Positions 1 through 8,624 of a DNA stretch of 16,009 nucleotides are shown here, one piece after another. The notes under the pieces are model-generated. The model had not been told where the DNA came from. It saw nothing but the letters and a program-made list of their open reading frames with translations, and made no database searches. Positions within the stretch are counted from its first letter, which is position 1, and every line of letters starts with the position of its first letter. A program made the position numbers and the translations under genes. The stretch covers positions 1-16,009 of the forward strand of contig JAGGYZ010000224.1 of the NCBI GenBank assembly GCA_021162285.1, read 5' to 3'. The stretch is from Candidatus Fermentibacteraceae bacterium. GTDB taxonomy: Bacteria > Fermentibacterota > Fermentibacteria > Fermentibacterales > JCC-6.

Positions 1-310
1 CCAGGGCAGATACACTGCAGGTACACTTCAAACTTCTGCCGTTCAGCTCGAACTGTATGTCAGCTCCCTGAACTGCCAGCTGGTGACACATGGGTATCAA
101 TTCAGAAGTTTTCTTCACTGCCTGTATACCAGCAACAACAGCGGTGTTAATAACATTTCCTTTGGGTGTGTTGCCATCTGCAAGTGTTTTTAAAACAGCG
201 TCGCCAAGCCGGATAATTCCCTGTGCTACTGCAGTTCTGTCTGTTGGTTGTTTACCGGACACATTGACCATTATGGCGTATCCGTCTTCATTCAGATGTG
301 TAAGTTTCAT
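1..310 (-). CDS. moaC: Cyclic pyranopterin monophosphate synthase MoaC (3' end outside window)
   Basis: MoaC works with MoaA in the first step of molybdenum cofactor synthesis, turning the MoaA product into cyclic pyranopterin monophosphate. The 103 visible residues start MKLTHLNEDGYAIMVNVS and include the family segments GNTPKGNVINTA-like (residues about 45-55) and MCHQL (about 73-77), which is near the active site. The usual MoaC length is about 160 aa, so roughly a third lies beyond position 1. The ATG shares bases with the moaA stop codon (ATGA overlap), which implies translational coupling. No anomaly is visible in the part present. Confidence 0.95.
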   Translation of the reverse strand, partial: MKLTHLNEDGYAIMVNVSGKQPTDRTAVAQGIIRLGDAVLKTLADGNTPKGNVINTAVVAGIQAVKKTSELIPMCHQLAVQGADIQFELNGRSLKCTCSVSAL

Positions 311-1242
311 CCACCTATCCTCCACATGCTTACGCCGCCACAGGCTCCGTGATGAGGTTTTCGTGCAACAAGCTCATGTACGGCTTTTACCATTTCAAGG
401 TCTTCAGCTCCTGAACGGAGCATATCCCTGAGGTCAAGTGAGACCCCCCCAGCCAGACAGGGCAGCAGCTCACCTTCAGCCGTAAGCCGGAGCCTGGTGC
501 AGCTGGCGCACATTCCACCTGCCACCGGTGCAATAAGACCGAATTCAATTCCTGAAGGTGTTGTGTAGATATCCGCTGTACCTACAGTTGCAGTCTTCCG
601 CACTTCTCCAAAATCGACACTGATCTCTTTAAGTATGTCATTCCCCGGTACATAACTGCACGCGGAACCGGTCATGGGCATGTGCTCAATAAATCTCATT
701 GTTACGCCGATATCCTCCGCCCATCCGACCATGTCTGCCAGCTCGCCGGTGTTCACACCCTTAAGCACAACACAGTTAACTTTAACCGGGGTAAGACCGC
801 TGCGCATAGCTGATTCAATGGCTCTTTCAATACTGCTCAGAGTTACATCCCGTCTGGTTACCTTGCGGATAACATCATCCTTCAAACTATCAAGACTGAT
901 GTTCACTCTGGAAAGCCCTGCTGCCCTCAGGTCTGAAGCAAACTCCGACAGCAGAACACCGTTGGTTGTCATAACCGTTTCTGCAAGTGGAGAGATTGCC
1001 TTTACCAGCGAGACAACCCCCCTGCGAACCAGTGGCTCCCCTCCCGTAACCCTGATCTTCCTGAGGTTCAAAGCCTGGTGGATCAGTTCCACAAGCTTCT
1101 GAATCTCCTCAAGCCTCAGAATCGCCGAATGCTCAATGTACGGAATACCTTCTTCAGGCATACAGTAGATACACCTGAGATTGCACCTGTCTGTAACCGA
1201 AACCCTCAGGTAATCGATAACCCTGCCGTATCTGTCCTTCAT
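307..1242 (-). CDS. moaA: GTP 3',8-cyclase MoaA (radical SAM)
   Basis: MoaA is a cytosolic radical SAM enzyme that rearranges GTP to 3',8-cyclo-7,8-dihydro-GTP, the first step of molybdenum cofactor synthesis. The 311-aa product carries the SAM-cluster motif C20-x3-C24-x2-C27, a TGGEPL segment, and the second, substrate-side cluster C245-x2-C248-x13-C262. It ends in the Gly-Gly tail typical of MoaA. I chose the ATG at 1242 because it overlaps the moeA stop codon as ATGA and aligns with known MoaA starts. A start at 1332 would add 30 atypical residues inside moeA. The moaC start overlaps its stop in the same way, so moeA-moaA-moaC are translationally coupled. Confidence 0.96.
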   Translation of the reverse strand: MKDRYGRVIDYLRVSVTDRCNLRCIYCMPEEGIPYIEHSAILRLEEIQKLVELIHQALNLRKIRVTGGEPLVRRGVVSLVKAISPLAETVMTTNGVLLSEFASDLRAAGLSRVNISLDSLKDDVIRKVTRRDVTLSSIERAIESAMRSGLTPVKVNCVVLKGVNTGELADMVGWAEDIGVTMRFIEHMPMTGSACSYVPGNDILKEISVDFGEVRKTATVGTADIYTTPSGIEFGLIAPVAGGMCASCTRLRLTAEGELLPCLAGGVSLDLRDMLRSGAEDLEMVKAVHELVARKPHHGACGGVSMWRIGG

Positions 1243-2450
1243 TCCCAGCAGCTCTCCCCGCCTGCCCACGACATCAGCACAAACAATACACCTGTTCCGG
1301 CTTCTGCTCCTGTGCTTTCCGGTGGAAGCCACGCGATGCTGTTGGTTCCCCTTGTACTCATGAGATCACCGGAGCCGGAAGTTTCAGGAACTGCAAGAAC
1401 CCAGCCGGTTTCTGTCTTTTTCGCCACGGTTCTAAAGTAATTCAACCGGCCGATTTTCTTGCGGACAGAACTGCCCAGAGTACCTGTTAACACTTTCCTG
1501 TGATGTTTTTCAAAACCTGAATAGTGTCTGAGACAGGCCAGCACATACATCTCAAGCCCCACAAGAACGCTCACCGGATTCCCGGGAAGACCGAACATCA
1601 TTTTCCCGTGGCTGTCCGTGGCGAAAGAAAAGGGTTTCCCCGGCTTCTGGGCCACGGTTCTGAAGTGAAACTCGAAACCCAGCTCTTCCAGAACGGAAGG
1701 CACGTAATCGTGGGTCCCAAGAGAAACACCTCCGGCGGTCAAAAGTATATCCGACACGCTTAAAGCCTGCTTTGCAGCATTTTTCAAAGATGCAGGGTCA
1801 TCTGCCGAATGAAACACCTTCACAGCCGGGTAACCTGCCTGTGCAAGAAAAGAGGAAATAAGAACACCGTTGGCATTCCTTACCTGACCCGGCCCGGGTA
1901 TATGAACAGGTGGAATTACTTCAGAACCTGTTGTAAGAACACTCACTGTCGGGGTTCTGTAAACACTGAGAGTTTCCCGGCCGGCCATGGCTGCAATTCC
2001 TGTTTCCGACGGCGTCACAAGAGTTCCCCGGGGAAGAACTGTCTGGCCTTCTGTGATATCTTCCGCCCTGTAGCAGATGTTGGCCCCGCTGCCGGGCATC
2101 TTCTGTATGGTAAGTATGCCGTCTGCAACCTGTGTTACTTCAACCATAACAATCGTGTCTGCACCTTCAGGAACAGGTGCTCCGGTCATTATGGCTGCAG
2201 CAAAGCCGCTGGATGGTATAGGTGGAGGCTGCGTACCTGCCGGGATTTCATCCATGAGCCGGTAGCTCTCTGCCACACCCCGGAGGGCAAAACCGTCAAC
2301 AGCACTTCTGTCAAAGGGCGGCATGGCAATATCACTGACCACATCTTCAGCAACTATCTTCCCTGCTGCTTTCTCAAGCACCAGTGTTTCAACTCCAGGA
2401 GACGGTGTTTTCTCTAAAACGGTTTTCAGGGCTTCTTGAACGCTTATCAT
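1239..2450 (-). CDS. moeA: Molybdopterin molybdenumtransferase MoeA
   Basis: MoeA inserts molybdate into adenylylated molybdopterin to form the active cofactor. The 403-aa product shows the family hallmarks in order: MPPFDRSAVDGFAL near residue 45, TTGSEV in the middle, LTAGGVSLGTHDYV, and MFGLPGNPVSVLVG in the molybdopterin-binding domain. The C-terminal domain IV has SGSGDLMSTRGTNSIAWLPP. Length is normal for MoeA (about 400 aa). The ATG at 2450 follows the upstream stop codon by one base (TGA-A-ATG), with GGAGG a little further upstream. The next gene, moaA, starts within its stop codon. The role is firm from motifs and context. Confidence 0.95.
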   Translation of the reverse strand: MISVQEALKTVLEKTPSPGVETLVLEKAAGKIVAEDVVSDIAMPPFDRSAVDGFALRGVAESYRLMDEIPAGTQPPPIPSSGFAAAIMTGAPVPEGADTIVMVEVTQVADGILTIQKMPGSGANICYRAEDITEGQTVLPRGTLVTPSETGIAAMAGRETLSVYRTPTVSVLTTGSEVIPPVHIPGPGQVRNANGVLISSFLAQAGYPAVKVFHSADDPASLKNAAKQALSVSDILLTAGGVSLGTHDYVPSVLEELGFEFHFRTVAQKPGKPFSFATDSHGKMMFGLPGNPVSVLVGLEMYVLACLRHYSGFEKHHRKVLTGTLGSSVRKKIGRLNYFRTVAKKTETGWVLAVPETSGSGDLMSTRGTNSIAWLPPESTGAEAGTGVLFVLMSWAGGESCWE

Positions 2451-2451
2451 T

Positions 2452-3255
2452 TCAGTTTCTTTCCTCCAGATGCTTCGCGGCATCGGCCATTGCTTTCTCC
2501 AGAAAATGGTACTTTTTAAGAAGCATGGTTGCCACAGGGGTCAGCGAGCTGCCGCCGCCTCCGGAACCACCGCGGTTTCTTCGTATGAGTTTCATTCCGA
2601 GCTTGTTTTCCGTGTTGGAAACAAGGGTCCACACCCTTCTGTACTGTATTCCCGCTGCCTTCGATGCTGAAAGTATTGACCCGGAATCCCGAATTGCTTC
2701 CAGAAGAGATGCCACCCCTCTGCCAAACACGGGATTTCCACCGCTCTCAAGCCACAGTTTCCACCCGGGATGCACAGGATTGAAACCTGGCAGCCCGGCA
2801 ACAGACAGGGCAAGACCGGCAATCTCCTGCGGAACAGACTCTAAAGGACCTGTCACAAGTACATCTGCAACATCAGACAGCTCCGGGTTCTTGGGGTGAG
2901 GTAGTTTACCTTCAACATAGATCAGTGTGGAATCAATAAACAGACTGGCTGCCGAGTTTGTCTCCCACACGGCCACATCGTGTTTCGAACCCGGGAATGG
3001 AAGCTTTCCTTCTATGTCGCTCAGAGAACCGTATTTCAGAATACAGACCTCAGATGCACCTGCAGCGTGGATCCTCCAGGTATCACTGTTGTTTCTTCCA
3101 GGCCCTCTTAGAATCTCTATTCCGGCAGAACCATGTCTGGCAAGTTTGCAGTAGGCAACAGAATAACCATTGTCATGAAGCATTCTAACAAGCTCTGCAC
3201 ACAGAAGTGTTTTGCCCAGTTTTCTGCCAGCAGCTGCAACAACTATATTCCGCAC
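2452..3255 (-). CDS. MobB-like P-loop protein fused to a ModE-type DNA-binding domain
   Basis: This is the first gene of the molybdenum-cofactor operon. Residues about 1-150 resemble MobB, the P-loop GTPase linked to guanylation of the cofactor. They have a Walker A-like AAGRKLGKT (8-16) and DTWRIHAAGA (58-67), which resembles the DxWRHRxAGA segment of MobB. Residues about 164-260 match the winged-helix N-terminal domain of the molybdate regulator ModE: LLEAIRDSGSILSASKAAGI, YRRVW, and the glycine-rich GGSGGGGSSLTP wing. I chose the GTG at 3255 because GGAGGT lies 9 bases upstream and the P-loop follows almost at once; earlier in-frame starts lack this. No molybdate-binding (MOP/TOBE) domain is present. 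Joint action as sensor and regulator of the operon is inference. The Walker A lacks the usual first glycine, so nucleotide binding is likely but unproven. Confidence 0.8.
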   Translation of the reverse strand: MRNIVVAAAGRKLGKTLLCAELVRMLHDNGYSVAYCKLARHGSAGIEILRGPGRNNSDTWRIHAAGASEVCILKYGSLSDIEGKLPFPGSKHDVAVWETNSAASLFIDSTLIYVEGKLPHPKNPELSDVADVLVTGPLESVPQEIAGLALSVAGLPGFNPVHPGWKLWLESGGNPVFGRGVASLLEAIRDSGSILSASKAAGIQYRRVWTLVSNTENKLGMKLIRRNRGGSGGGGSSLTPVATMLLKKYHFLEKAMADAAKHLEERN

Positions 3256-3349
3256 TATGAAGCTACCTCCATTTTCAGTAAAACAAATCTCGGTATGCCC
3301 GGTAAACATAAGGGAATACTGCAACACCAAACCAGCGGAAGAGTAATAC

Positions 3350-6232
3350 ATGAGTCATGATTCATCTTTCAGGATTCTACGGTCTGAATACATTCCTTCA
3401 GTAAGAAGCACCGTAACGAGAGCTGTTCACCTGAAAAACGGTGCCGAGTTCATACATGTTCACTGCAGTGAAGAACGCGAAAATTTCTTTGCTGTGTGTT
3501 TCAAAACACCTCCTCCTGATGATACTGGGGTTCCGCATATCATTGAACACACCGTTCTATCCGGGTCGGAGAAGTACCCGGTAAAAGACCCGTTCATGGA
3601 GATGGTAAAGAGCAGTATGGCCACCTTCATCAATGCCATAACTTTCGGAGACAAAACCATCTACCCCTGCGGCAGTTTAAATGAGAAAGACTTTCGCAAT
3701 CTGGTTTCCATATACATGGATGCAGTATTCCACCCGCTTTTGAAAGAAGATTTTTTTCTGCAGGAAGGCCACCGGATTGACTTTGAGACACCGGGAGATA
3801 CTTCCACGCCTCTGGTTTACAACGGTGTTGTTTACAACGAGATGAAGGGAGCCTACTCTGATCCTGACAGCTACATTGAACGGGAGCTGTCAAGGCTTCT
3901 GTATCCGGAAGGTTCATGCGGCAGAGACTCCGGAGGAGATCCACTGGAAATACCTTCTCTTACATACGACCAGTTCAAAAAATTCCATTCCGATCACTAT
4001 CACCCGTCGAACAGCTGTATCTTCACACTTACGAAAATACCCTTCCTGGAAATGGCAGAATTTCTGGATGAAAGACTTGGAGGCTTCACTGTTTCCAGCA
4101 GCGGTACAGAAGCAGTTGCACAGCCCAGACTCACCAAACCTGTGCGGCGAGATATACCAGTTCCGGGAGGCACAGAAAACAACTGCACGGTTACCAGCGC
4201 CTGGATGGTCAACAACGCTGGAAATCCTGCTGAAACCCTGGCGTTTTCCCTTCTGGAGGACATTCTTCTTGACGATGATTCTTCACCGGTAAAAGCTGCA
4301 TTGCTTGACTGCGAGCTGGGTACAGGCCTTTCAGGGTGCGGATACGACTCTGACCCTGTTCAGAGAAACTTCGTAATCGGCCTTAAGGGGGTAGAAAGAA
4401 AAAACGCCGATACGGTTTTTGACCTGATTCAGACGACCCTTAAAAAGCAGGTGGAAAGCGGGCTTAACCCTGTGCTTGTAAAGAATATGCTCCACCGCAA
4501 AGAGCTCAACCTGAAAGAAATAGGCTCATACTGGCCTTTCGCGGTAATGTCCACAGTAAGTGCTGCCTGGGCCCATAATGAGGATGTGTTTAATTCACTT
4601 GATCTGAACTTGCTTCTGGACACTCTCAAAGGAAACATCAACAAAAATCCACGGTTCTTTGAGGAAATGATTGAACAGCACCTGTTGAACAACTCCCACA
4701 GAATCGACTGTGTTTTCTATCCGGATGAAGAGTACTTCAGGAAGCAGGAGGATACTGTTACTGAATCTCTTCGGAAAAAAAAGAAAGCAATGTCTCCGAA
4801 AGCGCTTTCCGAACTTGCAGAGAAATCGAAGAAACTGGCAGCATCGCTGGAGGCACCAAACACTCCGGAAGCACTTGCCACCCTTCCCAAGCTTTCTATC
4901 TCCGATGTATCCACCAGCCCGCCATCTGTGTTCCATATGGAAGAGCTTATCAGTGGAAAACTCTTCCTTCCCACCGAAATGAAGACTGCCGGAGTCTGCT
5001 ATGCAGACATCTGTTTTGATATGTCCGAACTACCTGCTGAACTCATCGGTCATCTGCCGTTTTTTGCCAGTTTCATAACAAGAACCGGCGCCGGAGGAAT
5101 GGATTACCTGAAGATGGCTGAGGTAGAACTGGCCTGCTCCGGAGGTATTGGTGCTTCTGTCAGTTCAATTTCTTCCACCGCAACAGCAATTGATGAATAC
5201 AGGATAGTTCTTAAGATAAACGGGCACTGTCTGGAGCAGGATCTTCCCGCAATGCTGGATGTTATTGAAAAAAGGCTTTTCAGCCCGGAACTGAGCAACA
5301 CAGCAAGAATCGTTACCGTTGCCGCTGAGCTGGCTGAACACTCCAGAAGCACAGTTATCCCCAGAGGTCATATTTTTGCTTCACTTCAAGCTCAGGCGGG
5401 CCTTTCCGCAGCCTTGTGGGCGAACAACCTTATTCACGGAATTCCTGTGCTGAAACACGTGGCTTCAATTAAGCTGAATACTGCGGAGAAAGAGATTAAA
5501 GCCCTCAAGGCAATTCACAGACACCTGACGGAAAAGGCAACTCAGTTTATGGCATGGACAGGTTCCTCAGAAGCCGGGAAAACCGTTTCAAGCTGGCTTG
5601 GCAGTCTGCCCGGAGCAGGTGGAAAATTGAAAAAGCACACACCTCCTGTTTTCCCTGCTCAGCCTGCCAGAACAGGCGCAGTAATAAGAGGTGAAACATC
5701 ATTTGCAGCTGCCGCGCTGCCTGGATTGCCGGCCAGCCATCAGCTGTACGGCGCAGGTTTTGTAATGATGCGTATGCTGTCGGAGGGTTACCTCTGGGAT
5801 GAAATCAGGGCAAAGAGAGGTGCATACGGTGCCGGGTCTAATCTGACGGGAACATCAATTACTTTCTACTCATACAGAGACCCGTCTCCCGCAGATAGTC
5901 TGCAGGTTTTTCAAAATGCTATCCGGACAGGATTTGAACAGATTGACCTGAGCCCCAGAGCACTTGAAGATTCAATAATTGCCAGTGTAAAGGGTATGGA
6001 TCCTGCAGTCCGTCCGTCTATGGCCAACGGTCTGGCAATCCTCAGGGAGCTGAAAGAAATCAGTATTGAAACCATTACAGAACACAAGACACGACTGCTT
6101 TCAGTTGATGCACCACTGATAAAGCAGTTCGCAAAGTTGCTTGAAAGCAGAAGTCCCGATTCCAAAATCTGCGTTGTTGGAAACAACAGTATTCTTGATT
6201 CCATAGGTATAGAAGAAAGAGTTGAACTTTAA
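3350..6232 (+). CDS. M16C zinc metallopeptidase, presequence protease (PreP/Cym1) type
   Basis: This 960-aa protein matches the two-half clamshell peptidases of family M16C, which degrade unfolded or signal peptides up to several dozen residues long. The inverted zinc motif HxxEH is at H63-E66-H67. The distal zinc ligand is E164 in VYNEMKGAYSDPDS, which keeps the roughly 97-residue spacing seen in plant PreP. Family segments IIEHTVLSGSEKYPVKDPF and MNATFINA-like (MATFINAIT) surround it. The C-terminal half holds the substrate-binding Arg/Tyr region EIRAKRGAYGAGSNL. No signal peptide is visible, so it is probably cytoplasmic. The ATG at 3350 has a modest GGAAGAG upstream and is divergent from the molybdenum operon with a 94-base gap. 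Substrates are unknown. Confidence 0.9.
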   Translation: MSHDSSFRILRSEYIPSVRSTVTRAVHLKNGAEFIHVHCSEERENFFAVCFKTPPPDDTGVPHIIEHTVLSGSEKYPVKDPFMEMVKSSMATFINAITFGDKTIYPCGSLNEKDFRNLVSIYMDAVFHPLLKEDFFLQEGHRIDFETPGDTSTPLVYNGVVYNEMKGAYSDPDSYIERELSRLLYPEGSCGRDSGGDPLEIPSLTYDQFKKFHSDHYHPSNSCIFTLTKIPFLEMAEFLDERLGGFTVSSSGTEAVAQPRLTKPVRRDIPVPGGTENNCTVTSAWMVNNAGNPAETLAFSLLEDILLDDDSSPVKAALLDCELGTGLSGCGYDSDPVQRNFVIGLKGVERKNADTVFDLIQTTLKKQVESGLNPVLVKNMLHRKELNLKEIGSYWPFAVMSTVSAAWAHNEDVFNSLDLNLLLDTLKGNINKNPRFFEEMIEQHLLNNSHRIDCVFYPDEEYFRKQEDTVTESLRKKKKAMSPKALSELAEKSKKLAASLEAPNTPEALATLPKLSISDVSTSPPSVFHMEELISGKLFLPTEMKTAGVCYADICFDMSELPAELIGHLPFFASFITRTGAGGMDYLKMAEVELACSGGIGASVSSISSTATAIDEYRIVLKINGHCLEQDLPAMLDVIEKRLFSPELSNTARIVTVAAELAEHSRSTVIPRGHIFASLQAQAGLSAALWANNLIHGIPVLKHVASIKLNTAEKEIKALKAIHRHLTEKATQFMAWTGSSEAGKTVSSWLGSLPGAGGKLKKHTPPVFPAQPARTGAVIRGETSFAAAALPGLPASHQLYGAGFVMMRMLSEGYLWDEIRAKRGAYGAGSNLTGTSITFYSYRDPSPADSLQVFQNAIRTGFEQIDLSPRALEDSIIASVKGMDPAVRPSMANGLAILRELKEISIETITEHKTRLLSVDAPLIKQFAKLLESRSPDSKICVVGNNSILDSIGIEERVEL

Positions 6233-6236
6233 GGAG
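6231..6236 (+). promoter_or_regulatory. Ribosome binding site deciding the start at 6243
   Basis: AAGGAG lies six bases before the ATG at 6243 and overlaps the last bases of the upstream peptidase gene. It favours this ATG over an in-frame TTG at 6222, and it suggests coupled translation. Confidence 0.7.
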
Positions 6237-6242
6237 ATTGTT

Positions 6243-6512
6243 ATGGATGTTGCATCACTTGTAATTGGAATTATTTCTGCGATAGTGGGATTCATCCCCT
6301 GCGTGAATGTACTTGTATTTCTTCCTGCTCTGGCAGGGCTCATTCTGGGTATTATTGCTTACCGAAAGAACCGCGCCGCAGATCTTCCGTCGGGAGTTGC
6401 ACTTACAGGTATTATTCTAAACCTGCTTCCGCTGGTAGTAATGCTTGCATTTGTTATCTTTGCCGCAGTTACCGGTGATGCAAACTCTGTAAGCGAAATG
6501 ACAATACAATAG
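6243..6512 (+). CDS. Small DUF4190-like membrane protein
   Basis: The 89-aa product is mostly hydrophobic, with predicted membrane segments at about residues 3-22, 24-43 and 53-80. The pattern SLVIGIISAIVGFIPC followed by LAGLILGIIAYRK resembles the DUF4190 family, whose function is unknown. A short polar tail ends the protein. It starts 10 bases after the M16 peptidase stop with a strong Shine-Dalgarno, so it probably belongs to the same transcript. The DUF2752-like gene follows directly. The family call rests on pattern recognition only. Confidence 0.75.
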   Translation: MDVASLVIGIISAIVGFIPCVNVLVFLPALAGLILGIIAYRKNRAADLPSGVALTGIILNLLPLVVMLAFVIFAAVTGDANSVSEMTIQ

Positions 6513-6574
6513 CCTCAGCACGGCGGTACAAAACATTTAATCTGATAATACTGGGCTTTCTGCTGTATGTTCTT

Positions 6575-6886
6575 GTGTTCACCCTGATCTCCCCTCTGCT
6601 GGAAAGAGCCTTTCCTTCAGTTATGAAGTGTTACTACAAGGAACTGACCGGTGACCCGTGCCCGTTCTGCGGCCTTACAGAAGACATGAGTTGTACTCTT
6701 GAAGGTGATACAGATCACAGACCTGTGAACCCGCACTTTCAGATGTTTTTAACTGTTTACAAAGTTGAGTGGGCAGTGAGAATTCTGCTCACTCTTCTTT
6801 CCTTCAAACTATCTGGAAAAACCATTCCTGCGGTTGATGCCGCCTTTCATCTTGCTCTTGCTGCCGGGGCTGTTTGCTCCGTATAG
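6575..6886 (+). CDS. DUF2752-like membrane protein, true start uncertain
   Basis: The segment DPCPFCGLTEDMS matches the CPxCGLTR core of DUF2752, a family of small membrane proteins of unknown function. A second hydrophobic stretch (VRILLTLLSFKL) and a hydrophobic C terminus follow. The listed start is a GTG with no Shine-Dalgarno, and it cuts into the first membrane segment. The same frame is open back to 6479 and encodes NLIILGFLLYVLVF just before the GTG, as expected for this family. That extension has no ATG, GTG or TTG. An ATA at 6509, overlapping the preceding TAG stop, is one possible non-canonical start. The last 78 bases overlap the convergent YgiQ-type gene. Confidence 0.6.
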   Translation: MFTLISPLLERAFPSVMKCYYKELTGDPCPFCGLTEDMSCTLEGDTDHRPVNPHFQMFLTVYKVEWAVRILLTLLSFKLSGKTIPAVDAAFHLALAAGAVCSV

Positions 6887-8554
6887 AATCATGTCTTTCT
6901 GCCTCTGTTTCTCCGCAGGGTTCCGGGGCACTCTTACAGGCTCTCCGTCATAAAATGACCTTCCTGAAAAATACATGGCTGTGGCTGTTGTCATTGGTGT
7001 AGGCAGAAATATCTGAACCTGCCTCGGGATGGCTCCCTGTGTTTCAAGGAAAGACCTTGCCGCCTGCATATCACCGATGGTGCAGCCTGGGAATGCAGCT
7101 ATTATGTAGGGCACAATGTACTGTTTCCTCCCGGATCTGTCTGCGTATTTTCTGAACTCCGCCGCAAATTTCTCCCATATTTCTCTGGATGGTTTTCTCA
7201 TAAGGGCAAGTATTCTGTCATGGGTATGCTCAGGGGCAATTCTCAGGTGACCGGAGATGTTCTTCGACGAAAGCCTTTTAATAAATGCCGGGTCTTTCAG
7301 AGCCACATCGTGCCTGATACCGCTGGAGATGTAAACATGCTTCACAGCCGGCGCTCTGCCTGCAGTGTCCAGCAGCCTGATGTAGCTGGAATGATCCGTC
7401 TTGAAATACCTGCAGATACTGGGGTAAAGGCAGGAAACCCTTCTGCACTTTACTTTTTCCTCCGGGTTGCCGCATCCCAGACCGTAGAGGTTGGCTGTAG
7501 GCCCGCCAAGGTCGGAAATGGTTCCTCTGAAGCTTCTGGATTTTGATATTTCACCAATCTCCTCAAGAACAGAAGCCTCTGACCGGCTTGTGATAAACTT
7601 GCCCTGATGCAGACCGATTGCGCAGAAACTGCACCCGCCGCTGCATCCTCTCACTGCTGTAATTGAGTCCTGTATCATTGTGAACGCCGGTATCTCCGTG
7701 GTGTATGCAGTATGCGGCTGTCTGGTGTACGGAAGGTTGTAAACAGCATCCATTTCCTTCGTTGAAAGGGGTTCACAGGGTGGCTCCACAACAACAACCC
7801 TGGAATCAGCTCTCTGAATCAACCTGGGACTGCTCCAGGGGTTCTGATTTGTCTCAAGAAGCTTTGAAAGTTTCAGCATCAGTGCAGAGTCTGATTTGAG
7901 TTCTTCGTGTGAGGGAAGAACAACATCGGCTTCCTCCGGAACGAACCTGCCGGTGTGAACGGCCGTGGCTGTCCCCGGAATACCTTCAAGCGTTTCTTCA
8001 TCATTGATACGTCGTGCTATTTCAGCAATCTGTTTCTCGCCCATTCCATAGACAAGTATTGAAGCCTTACTGTCGAGAAGAATGGATTTCTTCAGCCTGT
8101 CGCTCCAGAAGTCGTAGTGTGTAACCCGTCTGAGGCTGGCTTCTATTCCTCCCAGAACAACAGGAACACCTTTCATCACCCTCTGAAGACAGTTTGTATA
8201 CTTGAGAACTGCCCTGTCCGGCCTTTTGCCTGACATGCCTCCCGGGGTATAAGCATCGTCTGAACGAAGCCTGTTTGTCGATGTGTAGTGATTCACCATG
8301 GAATCCATGTTTCCCGATGTTACACCGGCAAACAGCCTGGGTCTTCCCATCACGGTAAACGATTCCAGATCTCTCCAGTCCGGCTGTGCGATGATGCCCA
8401 CACGGTAGCCCCTGTTTTCAAGGACCCTGCCGATAATTGCTGCGCCGAACGACGGATGATCCACATAAGCGTCACCGGTAACAATCAGCACATCGAGCTG
8501 ATCCCACCCGCGGCTCTGCATTTCCGAACGGGTCATTGGAAGTGGTTTTTTCAT
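6809..8554 (-). CDS. YgiQ family radical SAM protein
   Basis: The 581-aa product belongs to the YgiQ (UPF0313) radical SAM family, whose reaction is not established. Near the N terminus it has the signature GWDQLDVLIVTGDAYVDHPSFG. The cluster motif is C304-x3-C308-x2-C311 in RGCSGGCSFCAIG. SDLGGPTANLYGL and HLRIAPEHT follow further on, both typical of the family. The length is close to the shorter bacterial versions (E. coli YgiQ is longer). I chose the ATG at 8554 because homologues begin about here; its AGGAG is only one base away, which is unusually close. A GTG at 8605 is an alternative with no better ribosome site. Its 3' end overlaps the convergent DUF2752-like gene by 78 bases. Confidence 0.92.
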   Translation of the reverse strand: MKKPLPMTRSEMQSRGWDQLDVLIVTGDAYVDHPSFGAAIIGRVLENRGYRVGIIAQPDWRDLESFTVMGRPRLFAGVTSGNMDSMVNHYTSTNRLRSDDAYTPGGMSGKRPDRAVLKYTNCLQRVMKGVPVVLGGIEASLRRVTHYDFWSDRLKKSILLDSKASILVYGMGEKQIAEIARRINDEETLEGIPGTATAVHTGRFVPEEADVVLPSHEELKSDSALMLKLSKLLETNQNPWSSPRLIQRADSRVVVVEPPCEPLSTKEMDAVYNLPYTRQPHTAYTTEIPAFTMIQDSITAVRGCSGGCSFCAIGLHQGKFITSRSEASVLEEIGEISKSRSFRGTISDLGGPTANLYGLGCGNPEEKVKCRRVSCLYPSICRYFKTDHSSYIRLLDTAGRAPAVKHVYISSGIRHDVALKDPAFIKRLSSKNISGHLRIAPEHTHDRILALMRKPSREIWEKFAAEFRKYADRSGRKQYIVPYIIAAFPGCTIGDMQAARSFLETQGAIPRQVQIFLPTPMTTATAMYFSGRSFYDGEPVRVPRNPAEKQRQKDMILYGANSPGSKSKMKGGINRRNGFSR

Positions 8555-8624
8555 GCTCCTAGTGTGTCTGCTGGAAAACAGTTTGTCAACCTCCGGAAGA
8601 GACACTTGAAAAACAGGAGCTGAT

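Noticed and set aside
1809..2417. A 202-codon plus-strand frame inside moeA
   Set aside because: It is antisense to a clear moeA and its translation is a low-complexity mix of Cys, Arg and His with no family pattern.
3256..3349. Defined promoters in the gap between the molybdenum operon and the M16 peptidase
   Set aside because: Promoters must lie here or just inside the genes, but no -35/-10 pair stood out on either strand.
8554..8605. Earlier GTG start at 8605 for the YgiQ-type gene
   Set aside because: It adds 17 residues not expected from homologues and has no ribosome site. The ATG at 8554 was preferred, although its AGGAG is very close.
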